Source: Acidobacteria bacterium UBA7540 (GTDB lineage: Bacteria > Acidobacteriota > Terriglobia > UBA7540). From it: a stretch of 64,000 nucleotides of DNA. How positions within the stretch are numbered: the stretch's first letter is position 1; every line of letters begins with the position of its first letter. The translations under genes were made by a program, and so were the position numbers. The notes under the pieces were generated by a model. The model did not search any database, was not told the DNA's origin, and saw only the letters and a program-made list of their open reading frames with translations. Of the stretch, positions 10,208 to 18,631 are shown in pieces. The DNA is taken from contig DLMI01000118.1 of NCBI GenBank assembly GCA_002478145.1, forward strand, positions 36,146 to 100,145, written 5' to 3'.

Positions 10208-10993
10208 ATGCCTGATCCTTATATCACCAAACCAAAAGTTTACGTCGTGGGCCGCCAGACCGTGGTGCGCGAGGAGTTGGCGCGTTTTCTCCAGGACGAG
10301 GGCTTGGCGTTCACCACCGACGCGCAAGCCGCTGCCGAAGTGCTGACTGAAATCGCCGGGCGCACCTGCTACATGTCTTTCGGCAAAGGGCGGAAATCCA
10401 ACCAGGAATACGTTGAGAACATCCTGAGTTCAAAACACGGCAGCGTGCTCGAACACGCCGTCTGGTGCCTGCTGATTACCGGCGTTAGCCGCGCTCTGAC
10501 CCACGAGTTGGTCCGCCACCGGGCAGGTTTCAGCTACTCACAGCTCTCACAGCGGTACGTGGACGAGAGCGACGCCCGCTACGTGGTTCCCCCGCTTTAC
10601 CAGGAAAGCGAAGAGTTGCGCCAGAAATGGCAGCAGACCATCGAGACGCTCCGCAAGGTCTACGTCGAGCTAGCGGACGCTACCGCGCAATACGTTCAGC
10701 AGAAGCACCCGGAGATGGCCCCGCGCGACCGCCGCAAGTGGGCTCGTCAGGCGGCACGTTCTATCCTTCCCAACGCCTGTGAAACCAAAATCTTCGTCAC
10801 CGGCAACAGCCGCTCCTGGCGGCACTTCTTGGAACTTCGCGGTAGCCCGCACGCCGACACTGAAATCCGCCTGTTGGCCGTGGAAGTTTGCCGCGTCCTC
10901 AAGCAAGAAAGTCCCAATATCTTCCATGACATTGAAATCGTCGCTGAGTCCGACGGCATGCCCGCCCTCCGCGCCATTCACTCCAAGGTATAA
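10208..10993 (+). CDS. thyX: FAD-dependent thymidylate synthase
   Basis: Makes dTMP from dUMP using methylene-tetrahydrofolate, FAD and NADPH. The 261-residue protein carries the ThyX signature RHRAGFSYSQLSQRY at residues 103-117, preceded by HGSVLEHAVWCLLITGVSRALTHELV. It also has ARSILPNACETKIFVTGNSRSWRHFLELR near the C-terminus, which includes substrate-binding Arg and Asn. Length is normal. No thyA is visible, so this is probably the cell's main route to dTMP. The start is an ATG inside the spacer repeat, with no strong ribosome binding site. Confidence 0.93.
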   Translation: MPDPYITKPKVYVVGRQTVVREELARFLQDEGLAFTTDAQAAAEVLTEIAGRTCYMSFGKGRKSNQEYVENILSSKHGSVLEHAVWCLLITGVSRALTHELVRHRAGFSYSQLSQRYVDESDARYVVPPLYQESEELRQKWQQTIETLRKVYVELADATAQYVQQKHPEMAPRDRRKWARQAARSILPNACETKIFVTGNSRSWRHFLELRGSPHADTEIRLLAVEVCRVLKQESPNIFHDIEIVAESDGMPALRAIHSKV

Positions 10994-11207
10994 ATTACTT
11001 GCCGCCCAGAACCTCCTCCAGCGCGGGCTGGCGCAGAGCGGAGCTGTGCGGTCCGCAGGCAGGACTGAATCAGGCGAGCCGATCACTCTCAAGAAGCTTG
11101 CCGCGGCGACACGTGGTGCTGGTCAGGAGTGGCAGCCGTCCGCGCGCGAAATGGCGTTTGTGGGTGGGCGTGACCAGCGCTAATGTGGTACGCTGAAGCG
11201 GAGAACT

Positions 11208-12329
11208 GTGCTCTGCGCCAGCCAGCGCGCAAAATCGGTCATGACGGAATTACCCCCTAAACCCCGTGCTGAGTCGGAGCCCTCGATAGAGTTCAGGGTT
11301 TCGTGCTTCTTGGACGCCCACAAGGAGGGCCGGCGCAACCCTGACTCTAGCGTCCAGAATCTTTCGAACCTCTATGAGACGCTGAGTGAGAAGGACCGCA
11401 AGCGTTTCTATGAGTTGCTTGTGAGCGCCTACGAGCGCGAGCCCTTCTCGGGGGGAGCAGCGGCAAATTACACGGTGAGCATTCCTAGCGTCATTCTCCG
11501 CGCAATCATAGTGTTCGGCCCGGTGGCCGACTTCTTCCCACGAATGTTAGACCACCTCCTGAGCCTGAAGCCGGAAGGCATGGAAGAGTGGGCCAAGGCC
11601 GTTTTTCCTGTCTTCCAGTTCAATTTATATCATTCAGCAGTGAGGTTCGACGACACGACACTCGATCTCATAAAAGGGTTTCATGGCAGGCTGAGTAAGT
11701 TAGGCGGGCAGGGCCAAGCGTTCCCGCCACAACTCATCGCGGCTGCCAAAGAATTGGAGAGAGTGGTCGCGGGTATCGAACTGCAGAAACTCGAGAATGC
11801 GACGCGGGGAAGGGAGCCGCTTGCGGGAAGAAGCATGAACAAAAAGAAACTTGATAATAGGCCGTTGGACATGACGACGATCTCTGGAGGCCAATACGCT
11901 TGGTCACAAATAGAAAGAGAGTATGGCGTTCCCAAGAGGACGCTCGGAAAGCGAATTTCCTTTGTCAAAGATGGGTTCAAGAGAAAGGTGATATTCCGCG
12001 ACATAGAGCAGGCATATCTGCTCGCTAATTACGGTTTCCATAAACCCGCAGTTATCTTGGCCGGGGGCGTCATTGAAGAACTGCTGCGACTTTACCTTGC
12101 CCACGAGAAGGTCAAGCCCGACAAAGACAATTTGGAATCGTACATAAAAGCCTGTGAGACAAGCGGCCTCATTAAAGGTGCCATCCCCAAACTTGCCGAT
12201 TCTGTCCGCCTTTTTCGCAACATTGTTCACTTGGCAAGGGAGATTTCATCAAGGGAAAGCATCTCCAGAGCGAAAGCGAAGGGTGCTGTCTCCTCTGTGT
12301 TCACAATAGCGAATGAACTTGCCACCTGA
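11208..12329 (+). CDS. Unidentified protein with a possible HEPN-like C-terminal domain
   Basis: A 373-residue cytoplasmic protein with no signal or membrane segment. The N-terminal half is helical (NLSNLYETLSEKDRKRFYELL) and I do not recognise it. The C-terminal 110 residues read FHKPAVILAGGVIEELLRLYL, then KLADSVRLFRNIVHLARE. That is, an acidic helix followed by an R-rich helix ending in His, similar in layout to HEPN or DUF4145-like domains. The spacing RNIVH is RX3H (or RX6H from the earlier Arg), so the match to the RX4-6H motif is imperfect. Start chosen at GTG 11208 with GGAG upstream; ATG 11241 is an alternative. No partner gene nearby. Confidence 0.6.
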   Translation: MLCASQRAKSVMTELPPKPRAESEPSIEFRVSCFLDAHKEGRRNPDSSVQNLSNLYETLSEKDRKRFYELLVSAYEREPFSGGAAANYTVSIPSVILRAIIVFGPVADFFPRMLDHLLSLKPEGMEEWAKAVFPVFQFNLYHSAVRFDDTTLDLIKGFHGRLSKLGGQGQAFPPQLIAAAKELERVVAGIELQKLENATRGREPLAGRSMNKKKLDNRPLDMTTISGGQYAWSQIEREYGVPKRTLGKRISFVKDGFKRKVIFRDIEQAYLLANYGFHKPAVILAGGVIEELLRLYLAHEKVKPDKDNLESYIKACETSGLIKGAIPKLADSVRLFRNIVHLAREISSRESISRAKAKGAVSSVFTIANELAT

Positions 12330-12482
12330 CAGGCGAACAGCGGCTAGCGCCGGTCAGTGCTCTCGTGACTGTGGGCTTTTCCTTCGATGACGAACCCACG
12401 GTCAATTCCAAAAACCAATTGGCCGTGGCGGCCTCCGGGTCACACAACCTCAGACGCGGTTCGAGCCGTAATCTCTGCGCTT

Positions 12483-12701
12483 TTAGCTTCTCACCCTGCG
12501 CAACTCGATCACCAATCTTAAGGCGTCGTTGACGGCTCTTTCACTGCGAAAGGCCTTTCGGACGTCGGGGTCCAAGAGAACGAGGTTTGTACCCGCGTGG
12601 TAGCGCTTCGCGTACTTGCCGCGTGCCCCTCCCTTGAGCAATTGGCCGAGATCATATTCGGGGCGTAACTCGTCGTTTATACTATTCTTGCGTGTTTTCA
12701 T
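12483..12701 (-). CDS. Antitoxin-like partner of the BrnT-type toxin
   Basis: A 72-residue protein with ELRPEYDLGQLLKGGARGKYAKRY, then GTNLVLLDPDVRKAF and SERAVNDALRLVIELRR. This is the DNA-binding antitoxin type often found after DUF497 toxins. It is the second gene of the pair: its start overlaps the toxin end by 20 bases, so translation is coupled. It is expected to bind the toxin and repress the promoter. Confidence 0.75.
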   Translation of the reverse strand: MKTRKNSINDELRPEYDLGQLLKGGARGKYAKRYHAGTNLVLLDPDVRKAFRSERAVNDALRLVIELRRVRS

Positions 12702-12960
12702 AGGCTCTTTTTTCTCTTGCGGTCAGGGTTCGAGCACTGATGATCCGAATCCGGTCACCGCGCTCGGCGTGAGCGACCATCAGCAGCCGCCCCAAGTTCG
12801 ACAACCCCACCGTAATGTAGCGATGCTCGCCGGCGGAGTGGGCGGGGTCAGCGGCTGTGGTGCTGAGGAAATCGCCAAAGACGGCAGCGGCCTCAAAGAA
12901 TGAAACCCTGTGCTTGCGCAGATTCTCGGCGGCTTTGTTGGCATCCCACTCGAACTCCAC
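12682..12960 (-). CDS. brnT: BrnT-family ribonuclease toxin (DUF497)
   Basis: A 92-residue protein with the DUF497 landmarks WDANKAAENLRKHRVSFFEAA, the RYITVGLSNLGRLLMVAH beta strands and IRIISARTLTAREKRAYE at the end. BrnT is a RelE-fold endoribonuclease. The start is GTG at 12960. A TACAAT -10-like box lies at 12967-12972 on the minus strand, which would put the transcript start almost on the GTG. The antitoxin follows with a 20-base overlap. Confidence 0.85.
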   Translation of the reverse strand: MEFEWDANKAAENLRKHRVSFFEAAAVFGDFLSTTAADPAHSAGEHRYITVGLSNLGRLLMVAHAERGDRIRIISARTLTAREKRAYENTQE

Positions 12961-13360
12961 AAATCTATTGTAGCGAATTCAACCTGCTTTTGCAGAATTG
13001 TCGCGACCGACCCCGACCATAATCCTGTTTTCGTGCCCGTGGCCACGACCGTGACCCGGGGCGAGCCGGGGCTGGCTGCCCGTGTGACAAGGGAAAACTT
13101 CCTGCGGCGGATCGGAGCGGACTCCATGTCCCTTGACACGCGTGAGAGAGTAGGCTAGTATAGTCAATCGTGACTTGGCACGTACTCAAAGTAGGAGGGG
13201 AGCACGTTTCTTTGGATGCGGCATCCGACGCCCAAATCCAGCTTCGAGAGTGCTCCGAGCAGCACAAAAAGGGGGGAAAATTCCCAGGATCTATTCGGAC
13301 ACAATGTCTGTTCCGGTGTCGAAATGAAAGAAAGAGATTCTTCAAAACTCGACGAACGAC

Positions 13361-13476
13361 GCGGGAATGTCCATGAAAACAAAGGACCGCTGTGGAAAAC
13401 TCGGCAGCAAAGCGGGAATGATACAGAAAACAAAGGGAGTTACGCGTTGAAAGCGGGAATGTTGTTGAAAAGAAAG
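13361..13476. repeat. Three-copy GCGGGAATG / AAAACAAAGG repeat array
   Basis: GCGGGAATG occurs at 13361, 13412 and 13453. Each copy is followed five to six bases later by GAAAACAAAGG or GAAAAGAAAGG. Intervals are 51 and 41 bases and the DNA between copies differs. It has neither coding character nor CRISPR regularity. Confidence 0.6.
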
Positions 13477-13478
13477 GG

Positions 13479-13500
13479 GTAGGTGGTAGATGGTAGGTGG
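13479..13500. repeat. Degenerate TAGGTGG repeat
   Basis: GGTAGGTGGTAGATGGTAGG is a three-fold imperfect repeat of the word also seen at 5593-5616 (reverse strand) and 27681-27700. Confidence 0.55.
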
Positions 13501-13618
13501 GGCAGAAAGCAGGGTAGCGGACCTGTTTTTTAGGTCTGCGGCTTTTCATTCAACAAACTGCGGACGTACAAATCAGGTCCACGCTACTGCCCCCATTCTG
13601 CAAAGGTCGAACGAGTCT

Positions 13619-15073
13619 ATGAAGAGCGATAACAAGTGCGCGCTGGTTGGAATTGATGTGGGAACAAGTGGAGTGCGCGGTGTTGCAGTGAGTCCCGCGG
13701 GCGAGCTTTTGGCGGAAGCGGAGGAGAAAATTCGGCAGGACCACCGCGCCGCCGGGGGAATCCACGAGCAAGACCCTGGTGAATGGTGGGAAGCTCTGTG
13801 CTCAGTAGGGCAGGACATTGTCAAAAGCCTGAAGGATAAATCCGGTGATGTGGAGCTTCGAGGAGTGGCGGTCACGTCCACTTCGGGGTCTCTTGTCGTG
13901 GCGGATGCGGAAGGTCGTGCCTTGCGCCCGGCCATTCTTTACGACGATGGCCGGGGAGTGGAGATTGCGGAGGAACTGAACCAACAAGGCGGCGTCCGGA
14001 GCATCCCTCTGGGGCCATCCTTTTCGCTTGTGAAGGCTGCCTGGGTCCGGCAGCAGGAGCCTGAGTTGTGGGAGCGCACTCGCTACATCCTGCATCCGGC
14101 GGATTGGCTGTCGGGAAAGCTCACCGGCGAGTTTGGGATTTCGGATTTCACCAACGCCTTGAAACTCGGCTACGACCCGGAGAGCCGTTCGTGGATTGGA
14201 ACGGTTCGTGCCGCGGGCTTGCCCAACGACCGCCTGCCTGTAGTTCGCCGCCCCACAGAGCAAATCGGACGGGTGAGCAGCGTGGCCGCTGCCGCGACAG
14301 GCTTGCCGGTGCGAACGCCCGTCCTGGCAGGCGCAACCGACGGGATGGCGAGTGTGATCGCCTCGGGAGCCAGCCGGCGCGGCGATGCCAACACAACCCT
14401 GGGAACCACCCTTGTCTGGAAAGTGCTCCACGACGGGAAGCCCACGGCGCGCAGCGGCATTTACTTTCACCTGCATCCTGGGGGGTTGTGGGTCCCCGGA
14501 GCGGCAAGCAACACCGGGCTGGGAAGCATCAGAACGGCCGGCGACGCAGCCTCGATTGGGGAAATGGACCGGCTGGCTGCCCACTATTTTCCAACCTCTG
14601 TGGTCTGCTACATGCTATCGGGTCAAGGCGAGAGGTTTCCCTTTGCAAACCCGAAAGCCAGGTCGTTTGTGGAAGGGAATCCGCGTGACGCTGGCGAGTC
14701 TTACGCGGCGCAATTACAGTCCATCGCTTTCGTGGAGCGCTGGGGCTACGAAATTCTCGAGGGATGCGGCGTGAAAGTCGGGGACAAGGTCTTTTCAACG
14801 GGGGCTGCTGCGGAGAGCCCTGTCTTATCGCAGTTGCGCGCGAACGTTCTGGGCAGTACCGTTGTCCAGTCTCGATATCCCACCGCGGCCTTCGGGGCAG
14901 CGATTCTGGCGGCCACCGGCGCCGTATTCTCTGGGAACATTTTTGACGCTATACAATCCATGACCAGCATCTTGGAAAGCCATGATCCGTCAGGAGACTT
15001 GGTCCCTGCCTTTGATGAAATCTACAGGTCATTTCGGGAGGCGTGCGCGCGACGAGGTTACGGTAGGCAGTAA
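13619..15073 (+). CDS. FGGY-family carbohydrate kinase (D-ribulokinase/xylulokinase-like)
   Basis: A 484-residue two-domain sugar kinase. The N-terminal ATPase motif GIDVGTSGVRGVAV, the substrate-side Asp in LAGATDGMASVIASGA and the C-terminal GAAAESPVLSQLRANVLG and AAFGAAILAATG are FGGY hallmarks. The block PGAASNTGLGSI resembles the D-ribulose kinase branch (cyanobacterial and plant XK-1-like) more than classical XylB, so a ketopentose is the likely substrate. ATG 13619 is chosen because GIDVGTSG then sits near the N-terminus, as in homologues; an upstream in-frame start at 13490 lies in repeat DNA. Confidence 0.85.
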   Translation: MKSDNKCALVGIDVGTSGVRGVAVSPAGELLAEAEEKIRQDHRAAGGIHEQDPGEWWEALCSVGQDIVKSLKDKSGDVELRGVAVTSTSGSLVVADAEGRALRPAILYDDGRGVEIAEELNQQGGVRSIPLGPSFSLVKAAWVRQQEPELWERTRYILHPADWLSGKLTGEFGISDFTNALKLGYDPESRSWIGTVRAAGLPNDRLPVVRRPTEQIGRVSSVAAAATGLPVRTPVLAGATDGMASVIASGASRRGDANTTLGTTLVWKVLHDGKPTARSGIYFHLHPGGLWVPGAASNTGLGSIRTAGDAASIGEMDRLAAHYFPTSVVCYMLSGQGERFPFANPKARSFVEGNPRDAGESYAAQLQSIAFVERWGYEILEGCGVKVGDKVFSTGAAAESPVLSQLRANVLGSTVVQSRYPTAAFGAAILAATGAVFSGNIFDAIQSMTSILESHDPSGDLVPAFDEIYRSFREACARRGYGRQ

Positions 15074-15092
15074 GCAGCAGGCAGCCTCCCGC

Positions 15093-15213
15093 TGTCATTC
15101 CGAGCGCAGCGAGGAATCTCGCTCTGCGCCCTGACGGATCGCGAGCTCAAGCCGGTGGAGGTCGTGGGGAAGAAAGAATCATAGCGAGATTCCTCGCTCC
15201 GCTCGGAATGACA
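15093..15213. repeat. Paired inverted repeat, TGTCATTCCGAGCG family
   Basis: A 31-base arm (15093-15123) beginning TGTCATTCCGAGCGCAGCGA has a reverse-complement partner at 15183-15213 with one mismatch. Related elements lie at 24573-24673 and 29702-29812. Read as protein it gives the familiar spurious CHSERSEESR string. It is a dispersed non-coding element, possibly MITE-like. Confidence 0.8.
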
Positions 15214-15298
15214 CTGCCCCGTGAGGTTCCTGGAAGACAACTGACCGCTGATAGCTTCACTTCGAGGTCGGTGTTACCATGGCCTGCCGGAGGGCGTG

Positions 15299-15940
15299 AT
15301 GATTAGTCAAGGCTGGTTTCGCATAGGGAGGCGGCATGTTGTTCTAGCGCTGCTGCTCGGAGCGCTCGTCCTTGCCGCCTGTCACGGACAGGCGCAGGAC
15401 TGGAAAGACGCCGACAAGTTAGGGACGCTGTTGAATTGGAAGCCGGGGAGCGTGGTGGCTGAAATCGGAGCGGGCGACGGCGGCCTGACGCTAGCTGCCG
15501 CCGAGCGCGTGGGGCCAACGGGCCGCGTTTACACCACGGAACTGGACCCGAAGGAACTGGCCAAATTGGAGTCTCTGGCTGCCGCTCAGAAGGTGCATAA
15601 CATCATCGTGATAAAAGCGGGAGAAGCCAAAACAAATCTTCCGCGCGAGTGCTGTGATTCCATCTTCATGCGGCAGGTTTACCATCACCTCACACAGCCG
15701 GCGCAAGAGGACGCCAGCCTTTTCCAATCGCTCAAGCCAGGCGGCCTCCTTGCCGTCATCGATTTACCGCCTCCGGAGGGAACCAAGCCGCCAAAGGGCG
15801 TGCCGAAAAACCGGGGCGGGCACGGCATGCCAAAGCAACTGCTGGTCGATGAACTCAGTGCCGCAGGATTTCAGGCGCTGACAATACCCACCTACTGGCA
15901 TGGCGAGGATTATTGCGTCGTTTTCCGAAAGCCGGATTAG
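15299..15940 (+). CDS. Exported class I SAM-dependent methyltransferase-like lipoprotein
   Basis: A 213-residue protein with a hydrophobic signal (HVVLALLLGALVLAAC) ending in a lipobox-like LAAC. The methyltransferase domain has motif I VAEIGAGDGGLTLAAAERVGPTG, the acidic end of beta2 (TTELDPKEL), and IFMRQVYHHLTQP and LKPGGLLAVIDLPPP further on. All SAM-binding landmarks seem intact, although the predicted location is outside the cytoplasm. ATG 15299 is preferred over GTG 15296 because GGAGGG lies four bases before it. Confidence 0.8.
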   Translation: MISQGWFRIGRRHVVLALLLGALVLAACHGQAQDWKDADKLGTLLNWKPGSVVAEIGAGDGGLTLAAAERVGPTGRVYTTELDPKELAKLESLAAAQKVHNIIVIKAGEAKTNLPRECCDSIFMRQVYHHLTQPAQEDASLFQSLKPGGLLAVIDLPPPEGTKPPKGVPKNRGGHGMPKQLLVDELSAAGFQALTIPTYWHGEDYCVVFRKPD

Positions 15941-16136
15941 GGAACAGGGAATAGGGAACAGGGAACAGGGAACAGGGAACAGAGCATCCGCACTCCCTCG
16001 GCGACTGGCACCTGAAACCTCGCACCTGGAACCCGGCATCTGAAATGGCCCCTGAAACGTGGCCCCCGACGCCTGAAACCTGACACCCGACACCTGGCTC
16101 CTGACACCTTTTCCTATTCCCTGTTCCCTATTCCCT
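15939..16136. repeat. Mirrored degenerate repeat cluster
   Basis: The spacer begins with five imperfect copies of GGGAACA and ends with the complementary words (TATTCCCTGTTCCCTATTCC). Between the two arms are about eight variants of CACCTGAAACC / GACACCTGG. The whole is a nested, self-similar inverted structure about 200 bases long. Confidence 0.7.
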
Positions 16137-16207
16137 GGTAATTATGCATAATCTCGTGCTTGCGCGCACGGATGTTTTGATCCGCATTCCCGGGCCAAGG
16201 TAGGACC

Positions 16208-17326
16208 ATGACAGACGCATCAGCTACCCACGCACCAGTTTCCGGCCGCATCGCCTCCATCGACGCGCTTCGCGGCTTCGACATGCTGTGGATTACCGGC
16301 GGCGACGAAGTGATCCACAGCTTGCATAAATTGATTCACCATCCTTTGATGGACGCGCTGGACCGGCAATTCCAACACGCGGCATGGCAGGGCTTCCGTT
16401 TCTATGATTTGATCTTCCCGCTTTTTCTCTTTATCGTCGGCGTTGTGCTGCCCTTCTCTCTCACGCGGCGCCTCGAAGCCGGAGCGAACCGGGTCGAGAT
16501 CTATAAGCATCTGGTCCGCCGGCTGGTCCTGCTGTTCTTTTTGGGCCTGGTTTACAATGGCCTCTTGGATTTCAGGTTTCACGAGCTTCGCATTCCTGGG
16601 GTTCTTCAGCGTATCGCAGTGTGCTATTTCATTGCGGCGCTGGTGATGATGAACACCCGCGTGCGTGGCCAGGCCGCGGTGGCGGGCGGGCTGCTGGTGG
16701 TTTACTGGCTGGTGATGAAGCTGGTGCCGGTTCCGGGCATCGGGGCCGGCGTTCTAACCCCATCCGGCAACCTCTCGGCGTTTATCGACCAGCACCTCTT
16801 GCCACGCCCCTTCTGCTGCTATGTCTTCGGTGACAACGAAGGAATTCTCTCCACGATTCCGGCTGTTTCCACATGCCTGATGGGCGCGCTGGCCGGCCAC
16901 TGGCTGCGCTCCAGTCGGCCTGCAGCGCGTAAGGCGCTCGGGCTGGCCTTGGCGGGCGTTGCCAGTCTGGTCCTGGGTCTGGTCTGGGGTCATTGGTTTC
17001 CCATCATCAAGAACATCTGGACCAGCTCGTATGTCCTGTTCGCCGGCGGGTGGAGCCTGCTGCTGCTCGCCCTCTTCTACTGGATCATCGATGTTCGCGG
17101 CTACCGGCGCTGGGCTTTCTTTTTCACCGTCATTGGCCTGAACCCCATTACCATTTACGTGCTTCGCAGCCAGTTTGATTTTGGAAGAGTCGCAAATATA
17201 TTCGTCCGGGGCTTCATCGACTACCTCGGGCCTTACAAGCCCGTCTTCTGGGACCTCAGCGTTCTGGCTGTCGGGTGGCTGTTCCTGTGGTTTCTATATC
17301 GCCGGAAGATATTCCTTAAGGTGTGA
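16208..17326 (+). CDS. NagX/HGSNAT-like membrane acyltransferase family protein (DUF5009-like)
   Basis: A 372-residue polytopic membrane protein with about ten hydrophobic segments. It starts with SIDALRGFDMLWITGGD, followed by FPLFLFIVGVVLPFSLTRR and RIPGVLQRIAVCYF. These three blocks identify the family related to heparan-alpha-glucosaminide N-acetyltransferase and bacterial NagX. Members are thought to act on amino sugars at the membrane. The active-site His usually found in the loop after the first helix cannot be assigned with confidence. No amino-sugar genes adjoin it. Confidence 0.82.
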   Translation: MTDASATHAPVSGRIASIDALRGFDMLWITGGDEVIHSLHKLIHHPLMDALDRQFQHAAWQGFRFYDLIFPLFLFIVGVVLPFSLTRRLEAGANRVEIYKHLVRRLVLLFFLGLVYNGLLDFRFHELRIPGVLQRIAVCYFIAALVMMNTRVRGQAAVAGGLLVVYWLVMKLVPVPGIGAGVLTPSGNLSAFIDQHLLPRPFCCYVFGDNEGILSTIPAVSTCLMGALAGHWLRSSRPAARKALGLALAGVASLVLGLVWGHWFPIIKNIWTSSYVLFAGGWSLLLLALFYWIIDVRGYRRWAFFFTVIGLNPITIYVLRSQFDFGRVANIFVRGFIDYLGPYKPVFWDLSVLAVGWLFLWFLYRRKIFLKV

Positions 17327-17421
17327 CAGCGCGGCTGTTGCCTGCAACCGAAGAAGGATTTCATCCCGCGCCTGCGGGACCACAGAGGCCACGGAGAAGA
17401 GACGCATTGAGATATTTCTGG

Positions 17422-17493
17422 CCCTCTCCCCCTTGGGGGAGAGGGTGGCCCGCGCCGGCGCTTTCTTCAGCCGACGCGGGACGGGTGAGGGGG
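17422..17493. repeat. CCCTCTCC...GGTGAGGGG repeat element
   Basis: A stem CCCTCTCCC/GGGAGAGGG is followed by a GC-rich hairpin and the tail GGGTGAGGGGG. A longer copy with the same parts lies at 49861-49999. This is a common interspersed bacterial repeat type. Confidence 0.7.
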
Positions 17494-17534
17494 TCAAGAC
17501 GGCGGCTGGCGCTCTGTGGTGACTTTCGAGATTT

Positions 17535-18119
17535 ATGTCCAACTTTCAAGTGTGCGTTTACTGCGGTTCAAGCCGCAACTGCGATCCCGTTTATCTCGAT
17601 GCTGCTGCGCGCCTGGGGCGTGAGCTGGCGAGAAACGGCGCCACCATCATCTACGGCGGTGGGGCGGTTGGGTCAATGGGTGCTCTCGCCGAAGGCGCGC
17701 TCGCCGAGGGCGGCAAAGTCATCGGCATCATTCCCGGTTTCATGAATGAGCTGAATTGGGGGCACAAGGGCATTACCGAATTGCGCGTCGTGCGCGATAT
17801 ACACGAGCGCAAGCGGCTCATGATCCAGGATGCGAATGCGGTGGTCGCTTTGCCCGGCGGCTCAGGAACTCTTGACGAGCTTTTGGAGGCCGTCTCGCTC
17901 AAGCGCCTTGCCCTTTTCCTCGGCCCTATCGTTGTTCTGAATACCCAGTCGTATTTCGCGAATCTGCTCCTGGTGCTCGAGAGTTGCATTACCGAGCGCT
18001 TCATGGACCCTCGGCACAAATCTATGTGGTCGGTGGTGAATGAGCCGACGGAGGTGCTGCCTGCCATCCACTCCGCCCCGCCCTGGGATCCCAAGAGCCT
18101 CAGCTTCGCCCAGATCTGA
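17535..18119 (+). CDS. LOG-family (TIGR00730-type) nucleotide phosphoribohydrolase
   Basis: A 194-residue Rossmann-like protein. CVYCGSSRNCDPVYLDAAARLGRELA at the N-terminus, YGGGAVGSMGALAEGAL in the middle and ALPGGSGTLDELLE (the PGGxGTxxE motif) identify the LOG family. It hydrolyses cytokinin riboside 5'-monophosphates or AMP-like nucleotides to free base and ribose 5-phosphate. Arg and Glu of the motif region are present. Housekeeping role unclear in non-plant-associated bacteria. Stands alone. Confidence 0.9.
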   Translation: MSNFQVCVYCGSSRNCDPVYLDAAARLGRELARNGATIIYGGGAVGSMGALAEGALAEGGKVIGIIPGFMNELNWGHKGITELRVVRDIHERKRLMIQDANAVVALPGGSGTLDELLEAVSLKRLALFLGPIVVLNTQSYFANLLLVLESCITERFMDPRHKSMWSVVNEPTEVLPAIHSAPPWDPKSLSFAQI

Positions 18120-18544
18120 CAGGTTGCTGTAGTCGTGTCATTTGGAATATCATCCCAAACGAAACGCCAGTCATTCCCGTCCCGCCACGGCGGGAGGAAT
18201 CCAGTCCGTGGATAGCGCGTTTCCGAAGGTTTGCGGAGTGGATTCCTCCCGCCGTGGCGGGACGGGAATGACTGCGGCCTGGAGCGCCCGTGTTTCGCAA
18301 ATGACACCACTACCCAGGTTGCTGAAAACTTGACATAGTTTTACGCGGATGGCACCATGAGTGCTTGCGGCTGGGCTGTTTTCGCCTTGGAACACGGGCG
18401 CCTGCCCCGTGCTCGTTGGGGTCTTGCCCGTGAATGGGGAAGCCAAGGCGCAAGCACATGGACGGGATCCCGGCGGGCCGCGGCAGGCTGCGCCTGCTGC
18501 GACCTGGAGGTGCTGGCCCGAGTAGTTCTCCTAATACCAGGCGT
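18120..18544. other. 425-base spacer before tRNA-Leu
   Basis: Contains the perfect 35-base inverted repeat at 18169-18273. From 18300 to 18544 I see no gene; short frames there overlap the tRNA and lack recognisable features. Confidence 0.45.
18169..18273. repeat. Perfect 35-base inverted repeat pair (MITE-like)
   Basis: Arms 18169-18203 and 18239-18273 are exact reverse complements. Each carries an inner palindrome CCCGCCACGGCGGG. They flank a 35-base centre that differs from both arms. The outer ends read AGTCATTCCCG and CGGGAATGACT. The layout matches the paired elements near 15.1 and 24.6 kb. Confidence 0.8.
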
Positions 18545-18631
18545 GCCGAAGTGGCGGAATTGGCAGACGCGCTACATTCAGGGTGTAGTGCCCGTCAGGG
18601 CGTGGAGGTTCGAGTCCTCTCTTCGGCACCA
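18545..18631 (+). tRNA. tRNA-Leu (anticodon CAG)
   Basis: An 87-base class II tRNA. Acceptor GCCGAAG (18545-18551) pairs with CTTCGGC (18621-18627), then discriminator A and an encoded CCA (18629-18631). The D-arm reads GCGGAATTGGCAGACGCG. The anticodon stem CTACA/TGTAG encloses TTCAGGG with CAG at 18579-18581. A variable arm (TGCCCGTCAGGGCGT) and T-arm GGTTCGAGTCC follow. All features of a bacterial leucine tRNA are present. Confidence 0.97.

Larger units (their letters stand above)
12961..13618. other. 658-base spacer between brnT and the FGGY kinase
   Basis: Holds the GCGGGAATG repeat array (13361-13476) and the TAGGTGG repeat (13479-13500). A 194-residue minus-strand frame crosses it, but its content is just the repeats read as protein. 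I see no credible gene. Confidence 0.5.

Noticed and set aside
13361..13476. Possible CRISPR array
   Set aside because: The three repeats are only partly conserved, too short, unevenly spaced, and there are no cas genes.
12965..13549. 194-residue minus-strand frame in the brnT-kinase spacer
   Set aside because: It consists of the GCGGGAATG repeat units read as protein and has no homologous pattern.
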